From positions 1 to 64,000 of the forward strand of contig JAJDUB010000034.1 of NCBI GenBank assembly GCA_022826885.1: a stretch of 64,000 bases of DNA, given 5' to 3'. This document shows, piece by piece, positions 30,146 through 38,477 of the stretch. How positions within the stretch are numbered: the stretch's first letter is position 1; the number at the start of each line of letters is the position of its first letter. Below the pieces are notes generated by a model. The model was not told where the DNA came from. It saw nothing but the letters and a program-made list of their open reading frames with translations, and made no database searches. Origin of the DNA: Gammaproteobacteria bacterium. Lineage in GTDB: Bacteria; Pseudomonadota; Gammaproteobacteria; Eutrophobiales; Eutrophobiaceae. The position numbers and the translations under genes were made by a program.

Positions 30146-31056
30146 GCGGCGATCCGTATCGAAGGGACAAGGCTGGAATACGGCGTAATTTTAACCGCGC
30201 CGCGGGAAGATACGACCAGGTGGCCGTATTACAGCAAACCATAGGCGAGCGCCTGCTGGATCGGCTGGACGTGATAAGGCTGAACCCCGGGCGCATACTT
30301 GACTTGGGCGCGGGCACCGGACGCCTGTCGGCAAGACTGGCGCAACGCTATGCTCTTGCGCAGGTCATACAGCTGGACCTGGCGTTCAATATGCTGAAAC
30401 GGTCAAGCCGGGCAACCGGCGATGACGGCAGGCACATGCTGCTTTGTGCCGATGCGGAAAACCTGCCTGTTGCCGATGAGTGCGCGGGCTTCGCCTTTTC
30501 CAATCTTATGTTTCAGTGGCTCTCCCGGCCGGCCGAGGCGCTGGAAGAAATTTACAGGTCTCTCCGGGCCGGCGGGCTGCTGCTGTTTTCCACGTTCGGC
30601 CCGGATTCCCTGGCGGAATTGCGGGACAGTTGGGCAAGAGTGGACGGCCATGTGCACGTCAACGCATTCGCGGACATGCACGACGTGGGCGATGCCCTGG
30701 TGCGAGCCGGTTTTGTCGACCCGGTCATGGAGACGGAGATGTTTACCCTGGTCTATAACGACGGCCTGGCGCTGATGAAGGAACTGAAGTTCCTAGGCGC
30801 AACCAACGTTAATGCAGGCAGGCGTAAATCCCTGACCGGCAAGCGTGCGCTACGGGCCATGCTGGCTGAGTACGAGAAGCGCAGACAGGATGACGGCCTG
30901 CCTGCAACATTTGAGGCGATATATGGCCATGCCTGGGTGCCGGAGAAGAAACAGGGGCGCCGGGAGGATCTGGAGCAGGGTGTTTTTCCCATTTCCTTTC
31001 GCTCCCGTACTGATGCCGGCGGCAGGATGTTGGATTTGTCCCCCGGAGCAGCATGA
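30142..31056 (+). CDS. bioC: Malonyl-ACP O-methyltransferase BioC
   Basis: SAM-dependent methyltransferase that methylates malonyl-ACP so fatty acid synthesis can build the pimeloyl chain. It is 304 aa from the ATG at 30142 (MSGDPYRRDKAGIRRNFNRAAGRYDQ), which overlaps bioF by 4 nt; the track's earlier start lies within bioF. SAM motif I is ILDLGAGTGRLSARL. The segment AGFAFSNLMFQWLSRPAEALEEIYRSLRAGGLLLFSTFGPDSLAELR is diagnostic. No pimeloyl-ester hydrolase (bioH, bioG, bioJ or bioK) lies between bioF and bioC as it often does. Confidence 0.95.
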   Translation: MSGDPYRRDKAGIRRNFNRAAGRYDQVAVLQQTIGERLLDRLDVIRLNPGRILDLGAGTGRLSARLAQRYALAQVIQLDLAFNMLKRSSRATGDDGRHMLLCADAENLPVADECAGFAFSNLMFQWLSRPAEALEEIYRSLRAGGLLLFSTFGPDSLAELRDSWARVDGHVHVNAFADMHDVGDALVRAGFVDPVMETEMFTLVYNDGLALMKELKFLGATNVNAGRRKSLTGKRALRAMLAEYEKRRQDDGLPATFEAIYGHAWVPEKKQGRREDLEQGVFPISFRSRTDAGGRMLDLSPGAA

Positions 31057-31724
31057 ATCACCTGTTTATCACCGGCACCGATACCGAAGTGGGTAAAACC
31101 TGGGCAACGCTGGGGATAATGGCGCGTTTTCAGGCCCAGGGGCTGGCGGTCAAAGGCATGAAGCCGGTGGCCAGCGGCAGCGAGTGGCATGACGGTAAAT
31201 TGAGAAACCCGGATGCGTCCCTGATCCAGGCGCAATCAAGCGGGTCGCCGGCGTATGAGCAGGTCAATCCATACACATTCGCCGAGCCCATCGCGCCCCA
31301 TATAGCAGCGGACAAGCAGCGCGTCGGAATCGATATGGACAGGGTCTCCGCGGCTTTTGACGAGCTGGACAGGAGCGGCGACCTGGTCATCGTCGAAGGC
31401 ATAGGCGGCTGGCGGGTGCCGTTGTCCGATAAGTTACAGACTGAGGACCTGGTCAGGCGGCTGAACCTGTCCGTGGTGCTGGTGGTCGGTCTGCGGCTGG
31501 GCTGTATCAACCACGCGTTGCTGAGCGCCGAAGCGATACAGGCGTCCGGACTGCCCTTCGCTGGCTGGCTGGCGAACTGCATCTGCCCCGATTATACGGA
31601 ACAACAGGCGACGCTGGATTACCTGCGCGCGCATATACCGGCCCCGATGTCGGGATGTATTCCTTATCTGGATGAACTTGACGCGGCAGCCATCGGCGCA
31701 ACGATAAACCTGGCTGACCCTTGA
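31053..31724 (+). CDS. bioD: Dethiobiotin synthetase
   Basis: ATP-dependent carboxylase that closes the ureido ring of dethiobiotin. It is 223 aa. The P-loop is FITGTDTEVGKTWATLG, MKPVASGS is the substrate-binding region, and EGIGGWRVPLSD is the second conserved loop. It overlaps bioC by 4 nt and ends the bioBFCD run. The next gene, DUF2244, is 73 nt away and belongs to the oxidase cluster. Confidence 0.96.
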   Translation: MNHLFITGTDTEVGKTWATLGIMARFQAQGLAVKGMKPVASGSEWHDGKLRNPDASLIQAQSSGSPAYEQVNPYTFAEPIAPHIAADKQRVGIDMDRVSAAFDELDRSGDLVIVEGIGGWRVPLSDKLQTEDLVRRLNLSVVLVVGLRLGCINHALLSAEAIQASGLPFAGWLANCICPDYTEQQATLDYLRAHIPAPMSGCIPYLDELDAAAIGATINLADP

Positions 31725-31797
31725 ACAGGCCGGAAGGTTTGCCGGGAAATACTTCCTGTGATAGTGTTGGTCACTTGACATTGAGTGCTGAGTGTGG

Positions 31798-32280
31798 ATG
31801 ATTCACGAACTGAAAGTCTCGCAGGATCAGAGGCGCACTTTTGTGATTGCGCCCAACCAGTCGATGTCGGGGAGAGAGCTGATGCTGGTTTTCAGTGGTA
31901 TCGCGGGTGTTACCCTGGCAATCGGCGGTTACTTCTGGTTGCAGGGATTCACCCTGGTATTGCCGTTTTCAGGACTGGAGGTGCTGGCCCTGGGCGCGGC
32001 GCTCTACATAACCGCCTGGCGCGGTGGCGCGCGGGAGGTTATAACCATTACCGATGATTCCATTTCTGTGGAAACGGGCCGAAGCAGGCCGGAACAACGC
32101 CATGACTTTCAAAGATACTGGACCAAGGTCGTGTTGCGGCGGCCCTGGGTGGCCTGGTATCCGAGTAAGCTGCTGTTGTGTTCCCACGGCAGGGAAATAG
32201 AAGTCGGCCGGTTTCTCAATGAAGAAGAACGCAAGGGGCTGGCAAAAATTTTACGATCTGCAATACATCAATATGCCTGA
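31798..32280 (+). CDS. DUF2244 family membrane protein
   Basis: Integral-membrane protein of 160 aa, unknown function. Two adjacent hydrophobic helices (about residues 28-50 and 55-72: LMLVFSGIAGVTLAIGGYFWL; LPFSGLEVLALGAALYI) follow a short N-terminal domain. A C-terminal soluble part has ITDDSISVETGRSRPEQRHDFQRYW and LCSHGREIEVGRFLNEEER, as in the family. Start is at the ATG at 31798; a GTG two codons earlier is also possible. DUF2244 genes are usually beside cox operons, as here, suggesting a link to cytochrome oxidase assembly. Confidence 0.88.
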   Translation: MIHELKVSQDQRRTFVIAPNQSMSGRELMLVFSGIAGVTLAIGGYFWLQGFTLVLPFSGLEVLALGAALYITAWRGGAREVITITDDSISVETGRSRPEQRHDFQRYWTKVVLRRPWVAWYPSKLLLCSHGREIEVGRFLNEEERKGLAKILRSAIHQYA

Positions 32281-32328
32281 TGGTGTGGAGAAACAGAAGA
32301 AAACAACAATGACGCCGAGGAAGACTGT

Positions 32329-33468
32329 ATGTCTGCTGGATACATGAAAAAAATCCGGGGAGCGGTGATATCCCTGTTCGTGCTGGCTGCACAGCCGGCC
32401 TGGGCTGAGTACGGGCTGAACATGCCGGAAGGCGTGACCCCGCTGAGCCGCAATATTTACGACCTGCACATGTTGATATTCTATATCTGCTGCGTGATTG
32501 CGGCAGTGGTTTTCGGCGTCATGTTCTGGTCAATTTTTCGCCACCGGAAGTCCCGGGGCGTAAAAGCGGCCCAGTTTCACCACAATACCACGGTGGAGAT
32601 CATCTGGACCGCCATCCCGATGCTGATTCTTGTCCTGATGGCCATTCCCGCCACCAAGTCCCTGATACTTATCGAATCCACCGGCGATTCCGACCTGACC
32701 ATCAAGGTTACGGGCCACCAATGGCGCTGGCATTACCAGTACATCGAAGAGGATTTCGGCTTTTTCAGTTCACTTGCGCCCGAGAGCAACGAGGCCAGGC
32801 AACTCAAGTCCGGAATTGACCCCGGCGAGATAGAAAATTACCTGCTCGAAGTGGATAACCCGGTGGTGGTGCCGGTCAATACGAAAATTCGCTTCATGAC
32901 CACCGCCTCGGACGTCATCCATGCGTGGTGGGTGCCGGCCCTGGGTTGGAAACGGGATTCCATACCCGGGTTCATCAATGAATCCTGGGCCATCATTGAA
33001 GAAGAGGGCACGTACCGCGGCCAGTGCGCGGAACTGTGCGGGCGCGACCATGCGTTCATGCCGATTGTCCTGAAAGCCGTCAGCGAGGATGAATACTACG
33101 ACTGGGCCGGAGACATGATGGTGGCGGTAATGGACGCTGAAGCCGGCGCCGATCGCGAGTGGGCCATGGACGAGTTGATGGAGCGCGGCGAGCAGGTTTA
33201 CAGCACGTTTTGCGTGGCCTGTCACCAGGTCAACGGCATGGGCATACCCGGCGCCTTCAAGCCCCTGGTCGGTAGTCCGGTTACCACGGGCCCGCTGGAC
33301 GGGCATATCGATACCGTCATGAACGGCGTGGCCGGCACGGCCATGGCGCCGTTCGGCATGCAGCTGAATGATGTGGACGTCGCTTCAGTGATCACCTACG
33401 AGCGCAACTCCTGGGGCAATGACCTGGGTGACCTGGTCCAGCCGTCCATGATTGCCGAGAGGCGTTGA
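32329..33468 (+). CDS. coxB: Cytochrome c oxidase subunit II with fused cytochrome c domain
   Basis: CuA-carrying subunit of the heme-copper oxidase that accepts electrons from cytochrome c. It is 379 aa. A signal peptide (ISLFVLAAQPAWAEYG) and two helices (IFYICCVIAAVVFGVMFW; VEIIWTAIPMLILVLMAI) anchor it. The CuA site is intact: the distal His lies in DVIHAWWVPALGWK, and the loop reads GQCAELCGRDHAFM. An extra ~90-residue C-terminal class I cytochrome c domain has CVACH and an axial Met candidate in AMAPFGM. A GAGGAA ribosome site precedes the ATG. It leads the oxidase operon. Confidence 0.97.
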   Translation: MSAGYMKKIRGAVISLFVLAAQPAWAEYGLNMPEGVTPLSRNIYDLHMLIFYICCVIAAVVFGVMFWSIFRHRKSRGVKAAQFHHNTTVEIIWTAIPMLILVLMAIPATKSLILIESTGDSDLTIKVTGHQWRWHYQYIEEDFGFFSSLAPESNEARQLKSGIDPGEIENYLLEVDNPVVVPVNTKIRFMTTASDVIHAWWVPALGWKRDSIPGFINESWAIIEEEGTYRGQCAELCGRDHAFMPIVLKAVSEDEYYDWAGDMMVAVMDAEAGADREWAMDELMERGEQVYSTFCVACHQVNGMGIPGAFKPLVGSPVTTGPLDGHIDTVMNGVAGTAMAPFGMQLNDVDVASVITYERNSWGNDLGDLVQPSMIAERR

Positions 33469-33509
33469 AGCGCTGCGAAACCAAGAACAGATATTACGAG
33501 GGCAACAGC

Positions 33510-35111
33510 ATGAGTTACGCTGAAACACACGAACACCATCACGACGATCACGACCACAAACCGACAGGTCTGGGCCGCTGGCTGTTTTCCACCAACCACA
33601 AGGATATCGGCACCATGTACCTGGTGTTCGCCCTGATCATGTTCTTTATCGGTGGCGCCATGGCCATGGTGGTTCGCGCCGAACTGTTCCAGCCGGGAAT
33701 GCAGTATGTCGACCCGCAGTTTTTCAACGCCATGACTACCATGCACGCGCTGGTCATGATATTCGGCGTGATCATGCCCGCTGGCGTCGGGCTCGCCAAC
33801 TGGATGGTGCCCATGATGATCGGCGCGCCGGACATGGCGCTACCGCGCATGAACAATATGAGTTTCTGGATCCTGCCGTTTGCCTTTACCATGCTGCTGG
33901 CGACCTTTTTCATGGAAGGCGGCGCGCCGGCAGGCGGCTGGACCATGTATCCGCCCCTGATCACCCAGCTTGGAGACGGGTTTCCGTTCCTGATTTTCAC
34001 CGTGCATTTTCTCGGTGTCTCTTCCATCATGGGAGCGATCAACATAATCGCCACCATATTCAACATGCGCGCCCCGGGCATGGGCTTCATGCAGTTGCCG
34101 CTGTTCGTGTGGACCTGGATTATTACCGCGTTCCTGCTGATTGCGTCCATGCCGGTGCTTGCCGGCGCGGTGACCATGTTGCTGACGGACAAGTATTTCG
34201 GCACCAGCTTTTTCATTGCGGCCGGCGGCGGCGACCCGGTCATGTTCCAGCATATCTTCTGGTTCTTCGGCCATCCGGAGGTGTATATCCTGATCCTGCC
34301 GGCGTTTGGCATCGTATCGCAGATCATCCCGACATTTTCCCGCAAGCCGCTGTTTGGGTATGAGTCCATGGTCTACGCCACCGCGGCCATCGCCTTCCTG
34401 TCATTTTTTGTCTGGGCGCACCACATGTTCACGGTTGGCATGCCCCTGGCCGGCGAGTTGTTCTTCATGTATGCGACCATGTCCATCGCGGTGCCGACCG
34501 GGGTCAAGGTCTTCAACTGGATTGCCACCATGTGGCGCGGCGCCATGACGTTCGAGACCCCGATGCTGTTCGCGCTGTCCTTTGTGTTCCTGTTTTCCAT
34601 CGGCGGGTTCTCCGGGCTGATGCTGGGGATTACCCCGGCGGACTTCCAGTACCATGACACCTATTTTGTCGTTGCGCATTTTCATTACGTGCTGGTCACC
34701 GGCGCTCTGTTTGCGCTGATGGGCGGAGCTTATTTCTGGCTGCCCAAGTGGACCGGCCACATGTATGACGAGAAGCTGGGTCAGCTTCACTTCTGGCTTT
34801 CCGTGATCTCGGTCAACGTGCTGTTCTTCCCGCAGCACTTCCTGGGGCTGGCGGGAATGCCGCGTCGTATCCCGGATTACGCCGTGCAGTTTACCGAGTG
34901 GAACATGATTTCCAGCGTCGGCGGTTTTGTCTTCGGGATCAGTCAGTTGCTGTTCGTCTGGGTCATCATCAAATGTATTCGCGAGGGCAAAAAAGCGGAC
35001 GAACAGGTATGGGAAGGGGCGCGCGGGCTGGAGTGGACGTTGCCGTCGCCACCACCGTTCCATACGTTTACCATCCCGCCCAAAGTGGACGAGGCGACCG
35101 CTCACTCATAG
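33510..35111 (+). CDS. coxA: Cytochrome c oxidase subunit I
   Basis: Catalytic subunit with heme a and the heme a3-CuB site, reducing O2 to water and pumping protons. It is 533 aa with about 12 helices, starting at MSYAETHEHHHDDHDH after a GAGGG site; the track's TTG lies inside coxB. The segment HIFWFFGHPEVYILILPAFGIVS carries the Glu of the D channel and the cross-linked Tyr, placing it in the A1-type group. HDTYFVVAHFHYVL holds heme ligands, and WAHHMFTVGM holds CuB histidines. The His-rich N-terminal tail is notable. It is followed by a 45-aa assembly protein and ctaG. Confidence 0.98.
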   Translation: MSYAETHEHHHDDHDHKPTGLGRWLFSTNHKDIGTMYLVFALIMFFIGGAMAMVVRAELFQPGMQYVDPQFFNAMTTMHALVMIFGVIMPAGVGLANWMVPMMIGAPDMALPRMNNMSFWILPFAFTMLLATFFMEGGAPAGGWTMYPPLITQLGDGFPFLIFTVHFLGVSSIMGAINIIATIFNMRAPGMGFMQLPLFVWTWIITAFLLIASMPVLAGAVTMLLTDKYFGTSFFIAAGGGDPVMFQHIFWFFGHPEVYILILPAFGIVSQIIPTFSRKPLFGYESMVYATAAIAFLSFFVWAHHMFTVGMPLAGELFFMYATMSIAVPTGVKVFNWIATMWRGAMTFETPMLFALSFVFLFSIGGFSGLMLGITPADFQYHDTYFVVAHFHYVLVTGALFALMGGAYFWLPKWTGHMYDEKLGQLHFWLSVISVNVLFFPQHFLGLAGMPRRIPDYAVQFTEWNMISSVGGFVFGISQLLFVWVIIKCIREGKKADEQVWEGARGLEWTLPSPPPFHTFTIPPKVDEATAHS

Positions 35112-35114
35112 CGC

Positions 35115-35252
35115 ATGCGTGTGGACAGGGAACCTGAAAGAGATGACCGCGAGTTTATTGCCCGCCGCAGCAAGGCAAATATACGCCTGGCCATTTGCCT
35201 GGCCCTGGTTGCGGCAGCGGTATATTTCGGGTTCATAGTGAGCCACCTGTAG
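35115..35252 (+). CDS. Small cytochrome oxidase assembly membrane protein (45 aa)
   Basis: Too short for the ORF track. It reads MRVDREPERDDREFIARRSK followed by one helix (LAICLALVAAAVYFGFIV) and ends SHL. It starts 3 nt after the coxA stop and ends 4 nt before ctaG. Tiny single-helix proteins with a charged N-terminus sit at this position in pseudomonads and relatives and are annotated as cytochrome oxidase small assembly proteins. A charged cytoplasmic tail with a single membrane anchor is what can be seen; the exact role is not known. Confidence 0.82.
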   Translation: MRVDREPERDDREFIARRSKANIRLAICLALVAAAVYFGFIVSHL

Positions 35253-35256
35253 AGCA

Positions 35257-35814
35257 ATGTCCGATAAAAACGTCAACAGGACCGTACGTAAACTGCTTCT
35301 CACGGCAGTGTGCATGTTCGCGTTCGGCTATGCCCTGGTGCCGCTCTACCGGGTCTATTGCGATCTTACCGGCCGCGGTACCGCCCGCGTCGCCGAGGCT
35401 GATGCAGGAATGGGCGAGGTTGACGCCGGGCGCCTGGTCACGGTGGTGCTGGATACCAATACCAGGGATATTCCCTGGACATTCAAGGCGGAACGGCACA
35501 AGACAAAGGTTCGCCCGGGGGAATTATCCGAGGCAGTGTTCATGGTTGAAAACCGCTCCGGACGGACGGTGACCGGGCGCGCGATACCCAGCGTCTCACC
35601 GGCACAAGCGGGCGTGTACATCAGCAAGATGGACTGTTTCTGCTTTGACGAGCAGGTCCTGGCGCCGGGGGAAAGCAGGGAGATGCAGGTCAGGTTCATA
35701 GTCGATACAGATTTGCCGGAACGGTTTTCATCGCTGACGCTGTCGTATACCTTCTTTGACGTAGGGGACAGCGCGCCGGCAGGCGCGCAAACGGGGCAAA
35801 AGGCCAACTCCTGA
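35257..35814 (+). CDS. ctaG: Cytochrome c oxidase assembly protein CtaG/Cox11
   Basis: Periplasm-facing copper chaperone that delivers Cu to the CuB site of CoxA. It is 185 aa. One N-terminal helix (KLLLTAVCMFAFGYALVPLYRVYC) is followed by an immunoglobulin-like domain. The copper motif is DCFCFDEQVLAPGE, with the conserved CFCF cysteines. VEYCDLTG-like YRVYCDLTGRG is also conserved. It is placed between the small assembly protein and coxC. Confidence 0.96.
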   Translation: MSDKNVNRTVRKLLLTAVCMFAFGYALVPLYRVYCDLTGRGTARVAEADAGMGEVDAGRLVTVVLDTNTRDIPWTFKAERHKTKVRPGELSEAVFMVENRSGRTVTGRAIPSVSPAQAGVYISKMDCFCFDEQVLAPGESREMQVRFIVDTDLPERFSSLTLSYTFFDVGDSAPAGAQTGQKANS

Positions 35815-35847
35815 TAACGAATAACGCTGAAATCTCGAGGAACACAC

Positions 35848-36762
35848 ATGTCAAATCCGCAAGATACCTATTTTATCCCTGAACCCAGCAAGTGGCCGGT
35901 CTTGTTTTCCCTGGCCCTGTTTCTTGCTTTTTGCGGCACAGCATTCATGTTTAACCAGTACCTCGCCACCGGCAACATGCCGGGTTTCGGTTCGCACCTG
36001 TTGCTGCTGGGATTTGTCGCCGTTTTCTACATGTTTTACGTCTGGTTCAGGGACGTGATTGATGAAAGCCTGAGCGGGGTATACAACAATCAGGTGGATA
36101 TCAGTTTCCGTTGGGGCATGGCGTGGTTCATTTTTTCGGAAGTGATGTTCTTCGCCGCGTTTTTCGGCGCCCTGTTCTATGCCCGGGTGTACTCCGTGCC
36201 GTGGCTGGGGGGTGAAGGGGCCGGCGCCGCCACCAACGAATTCCTCTGGCCGGCCTTTGAAAATGTCTGGCCGCTGTTGGCAACTCCGGACATGACGGTG
36301 GATGGACTGGCCAGTAAATTCACTGAGATCAAGGAAGTCATCCCCGCGTTCGACATCCCCGCGATCAATACCATCATCCTGCTGTCCAGCGGCGCGACCG
36401 TGACGTTTGCCCACTGGGCCCTGAAAAAGAACCAGCGCGCCGGGTTGTGCTGGTGGTTGTTTGCCACCGTGTTCCTGGGGTTCCTGTTTGTAATTCTACA
36501 GGCAGGGGAGTATGTCCACGCCTACAACGACCTGGGACTGACCCTGAATTCCGGTATCTACGGGTCCACGTTCTTCCTGTTGACCGGCTTCCATGGTTTC
36601 CACGTGACCATGGGCGCAACCATGCTGACCGTCATCCTGCTGCGATCCATCAGCGGGCATTTCACCAAGGAAAACCACTTTGCATTCGAGGCGGTTGCCT
36701 GGTACTGGCACTTTGTCGACGTGGTCTGGCTGGGCCTGTTCATATTTGTTTACTGGTTGTAG
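35848..36762 (+). CDS. coxC: Cytochrome c oxidase subunit III
   Basis: Non-catalytic seven-helix subunit that stabilises the oxidase and supports D-channel proton uptake. It is 304 aa. RWGMAWFIFSEVMFFAAFFGALFYAR carries the conserved Glu. LLSSGATVTFAHWALKKNQR, ILQAGEYVHAY, STFFLLTGFHGFHVTMGA and AVAWYWHFVDVVWLGLFIFVYWL are all family-typical. It follows ctaG by 33 nt and is the last plus-strand gene before a convergent DUF2909 gene. Confidence 0.97.
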   Translation: MSNPQDTYFIPEPSKWPVLFSLALFLAFCGTAFMFNQYLATGNMPGFGSHLLLLGFVAVFYMFYVWFRDVIDESLSGVYNNQVDISFRWGMAWFIFSEVMFFAAFFGALFYARVYSVPWLGGEGAGAATNEFLWPAFENVWPLLATPDMTVDGLASKFTEIKEVIPAFDIPAINTIILLSSGATVTFAHWALKKNQRAGLCWWLFATVFLGFLFVILQAGEYVHAYNDLGLTLNSGIYGSTFFLLTGFHGFHVTMGATMLTVILLRSISGHFTKENHFAFEAVAWYWHFVDVVWLGLFIFVYWL

Positions 36763-36819
36763 GCGATATCCCTGCCCGCGGCAGGGCAATGTTGCCGGGT
36801 CGTGATCCCGGGCAGGGAG

Positions 36820-37065
36820 CTATGGCAGCGTTTCAGGCGGGGCAGAAGGATTGATGCCGTGGGGTTTGATCAGGCCGGCCGCGAAACCGATGAACAGCAG
36901 GACAAACAGGGCAATGGACAACACGATCCTGAGCGTCAGTGACTTTACGGTCCGGTCACTTTTGCCCTTGTCCCGGATCAGGAAGATTAGTCCTGAAGCC
37001 AGGGAGATCAGGATGATTGCCAGTAGTACAACGACAGCTATTTTAAATATTGCCGCTCCGCTCAT
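36820..37065 (-). CDS. DUF2909 twin-transmembrane protein
   Basis: Small membrane protein of 81 aa with two helices (IFKIAVVVLLAIILISLASGLIFLI and LTLRIVLSIALFVLLFIGFAAGLI) and a short polar loop containing DKGKSDRTVKS. The start at 37065 has a good site (AAAGGAAC). The much longer ORF in the track (36820..37905) is an artefact of an open frame antisense to surf1. Antisense DUF2909 genes between coxC and surf1 are conserved in pseudomonads and relatives, so it likely affects oxidase biogenesis, but its function is unknown. Confidence 0.85.
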   Translation of the reverse strand: MSGAAIFKIAVVVLLAIILISLASGLIFLIRDKGKSDRTVKSLTLRIVLSIALFVLLFIGFAAGLIKPHGINPSAPPETLP

Positions 37066-37143
37066 GTTCCTTTTTTCATGCTTGGTCGGCGCCAGTATAG
37101 CCTGTTTCGACTGTTCCCGGTCGCGGTATTTTCGGCCAGGTTG

Positions 37144-37887
37144 ATGCGCCTTCATTTCAATCCGCTGCTTTTGCCAAGCCTGGCGGCGCTTGCGGCAATC
37201 CTGCTGTTCACCAGGCTGGGGTTCTGGCAACTGGACCGCGCAGAAGAGAAGCTGGCATTGCAGACCGGTTATCATAATCACATCAGCGCAGCGCCTGTCG
37301 ACCTGGAACAGGCCGTTCTGCATCGGGACCAGGCCGACCGGATGCACTGGAGGCGGTGCATACTGGATGGTCATTACGACACGCACAAGTCGTTCCTGCT
37401 GGATAACCAGGTATATCGAGGCGCGGTGGGCTACCAGGTCTTCTCCCGTTTCGTCCTGCAGGACGGCGCCTCCGTGCTGGTTGATCGCGGCTGGGTGCCG
37501 GCTCCCGAAACCAGGAGCGAAGCGCCTCAAATCAACTTCGTTGCGGGGCGCCTGTCCCTGGCCGGTGTCGCCAAGCCGGTCCCGGTCGCAGGGATAAAGC
37601 TGGCGCCTGACGTACCTGAAAGCATGGGCGAGAACCTGGTCCGGGTTCAACGTATCGAACTGGCTCAAATCGCCGCGCTGACCGGTTGGACACTGCTTCC
37701 TTATGTGGTGCGCCTGGATCCTGACGCGGCGGGGGCGCTGGTCTGGAACGGCACAGAGCCCGGCTTCAACAGGGAAAGGCACCTGGGTTATGCTTTTCAA
37801 TGGTTTGCCCTGGCGGCAACAGTGCTGGTTATTTACGTTGTTCTGTGCACGAAACAACGGCGGCGGGGAGGCGCTGCTGATCCATGA
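37144..37887 (+). CDS. SURF1 family cytochrome oxidase assembly protein
   Basis: Two-helix inner-membrane protein that assists heme a3 insertion into CoxA. It is 247 aa, from MRLHFNPLLLPSLAALAAILLFTRLGFWQLDRAEEK. The LGFWQLDRAEEK segment, DNQVYRGAVGYQVFSRF, VLVDRGWVPAP and the C-terminal HLGYAFQWFALAATVLVIYVVL are conserved family elements. The track's earlier start adds 22 residues without support. It overlaps the next gene by 4 nt. Confidence 0.94.
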   Translation: MRLHFNPLLLPSLAALAAILLFTRLGFWQLDRAEEKLALQTGYHNHISAAPVDLEQAVLHRDQADRMHWRRCILDGHYDTHKSFLLDNQVYRGAVGYQVFSRFVLQDGASVLVDRGWVPAPETRSEAPQINFVAGRLSLAGVAKPVPVAGIKLAPDVPESMGENLVRVQRIELAQIAALTGWTLLPYVVRLDPDAAGALVWNGTEPGFNRERHLGYAFQWFALAATVLVIYVVLCTKQRRRGGAADP

Positions 37888-38477
37888 AATCGCGGAAACA
37901 GGCAATTCTGATTATACTGTTCGCGGTGTTTGCGCTGCCGCCGCTGTTGTCCTGGTACGCGTTCAATTACACCGACCTGGGGAAACAACGAAGCACGGGC
38001 GGGCACGGTACGCTGATTGCCCCGCCGCGCCTGCTACCTGCCTGGGACCTGGTCGACCAGCGAGGGACGACTACCCCCCTGCACGGCAAATGGACCCTGG
38101 TATACCCGTTGAACGGAAAATGCGGGGAGGACTGTCTTCAGAACCTGTACAGAATGCGCCAGTTGCGCTTGGCTGTGGGCAAAAACGCTGGCCGGATCCA
38201 ACGCGCCGTGCTGGTTGTGAACAGAGACCGTAGCGCCGTGACTGTAGAGCAATTGCGGGACTATCCCGGCCAGTTGCTGTTGTTCCCGGAAAATATGGAT
38301 GGCGACGCGTTGAGGTCCCTGTTCGCGCTATCCGCCGGAGACCGGCCGTTTGCCGGGGAACGGCTTTACCTGATCGATCCGCTGGGCAACCTGATGATGA
38401 GTTATGCCCGGACTGCTGACCCGAAGGGCATCATCAAGGATTTGAGCCGCCTGCTGAAGTATTCCCGAACAGGATGA
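37884..38477 (+). CDS. Predicted cytochrome oxidase-associated thioredoxin-fold membrane protein
   Basis: Protein of 197 aa with one N-terminal helix (AILIILFAVFALPPLLSWYAF) and a periplasmic domain. The pattern LVDQRGTTTPLHGKWTLVYPLNGKCGEDCLQNLYRMRQLR resembles the SCO/thioredoxin fold, with a CxxxC (CGEDC) at the place where SCO proteins bind copper. RLYLIDPLGNLMMSYARTADPKGIIKDLSRLLKY is the typical C-terminus. It overlaps both surf1 and ctaA by 4 nt. The SCO likeness and context point to copper or thiol handling for CoxB; the family itself is poorly characterised. Confidence 0.82.
   Translation: MKSRKQAILIILFAVFALPPLLSWYAFNYTDLGKQRSTGGHGTLIAPPRLLPAWDLVDQRGTTTPLHGKWTLVYPLNGKCGEDCLQNLYRMRQLRLAVGKNAGRIQRAVLVVNRDRSAVTVEQLRDYPGQLLLFPENMDGDALRSLFALSAGDRPFAGERLYLIDPLGNLMMSYARTADPKGIIKDLSRLLKYSRTG

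Noticed and set aside
31725-31797. TTGACA near 31776 as a promoter for the oxidase cluster
   Set aside because: No -10 at a proper distance before the DUF2244 start.
37066-37905. 361-aa ORF 36820..37905 as one gene
   Set aside because: Only the last 81 codons encode a protein family (DUF2909) with its own ribosome site; the rest is antisense to surf1.
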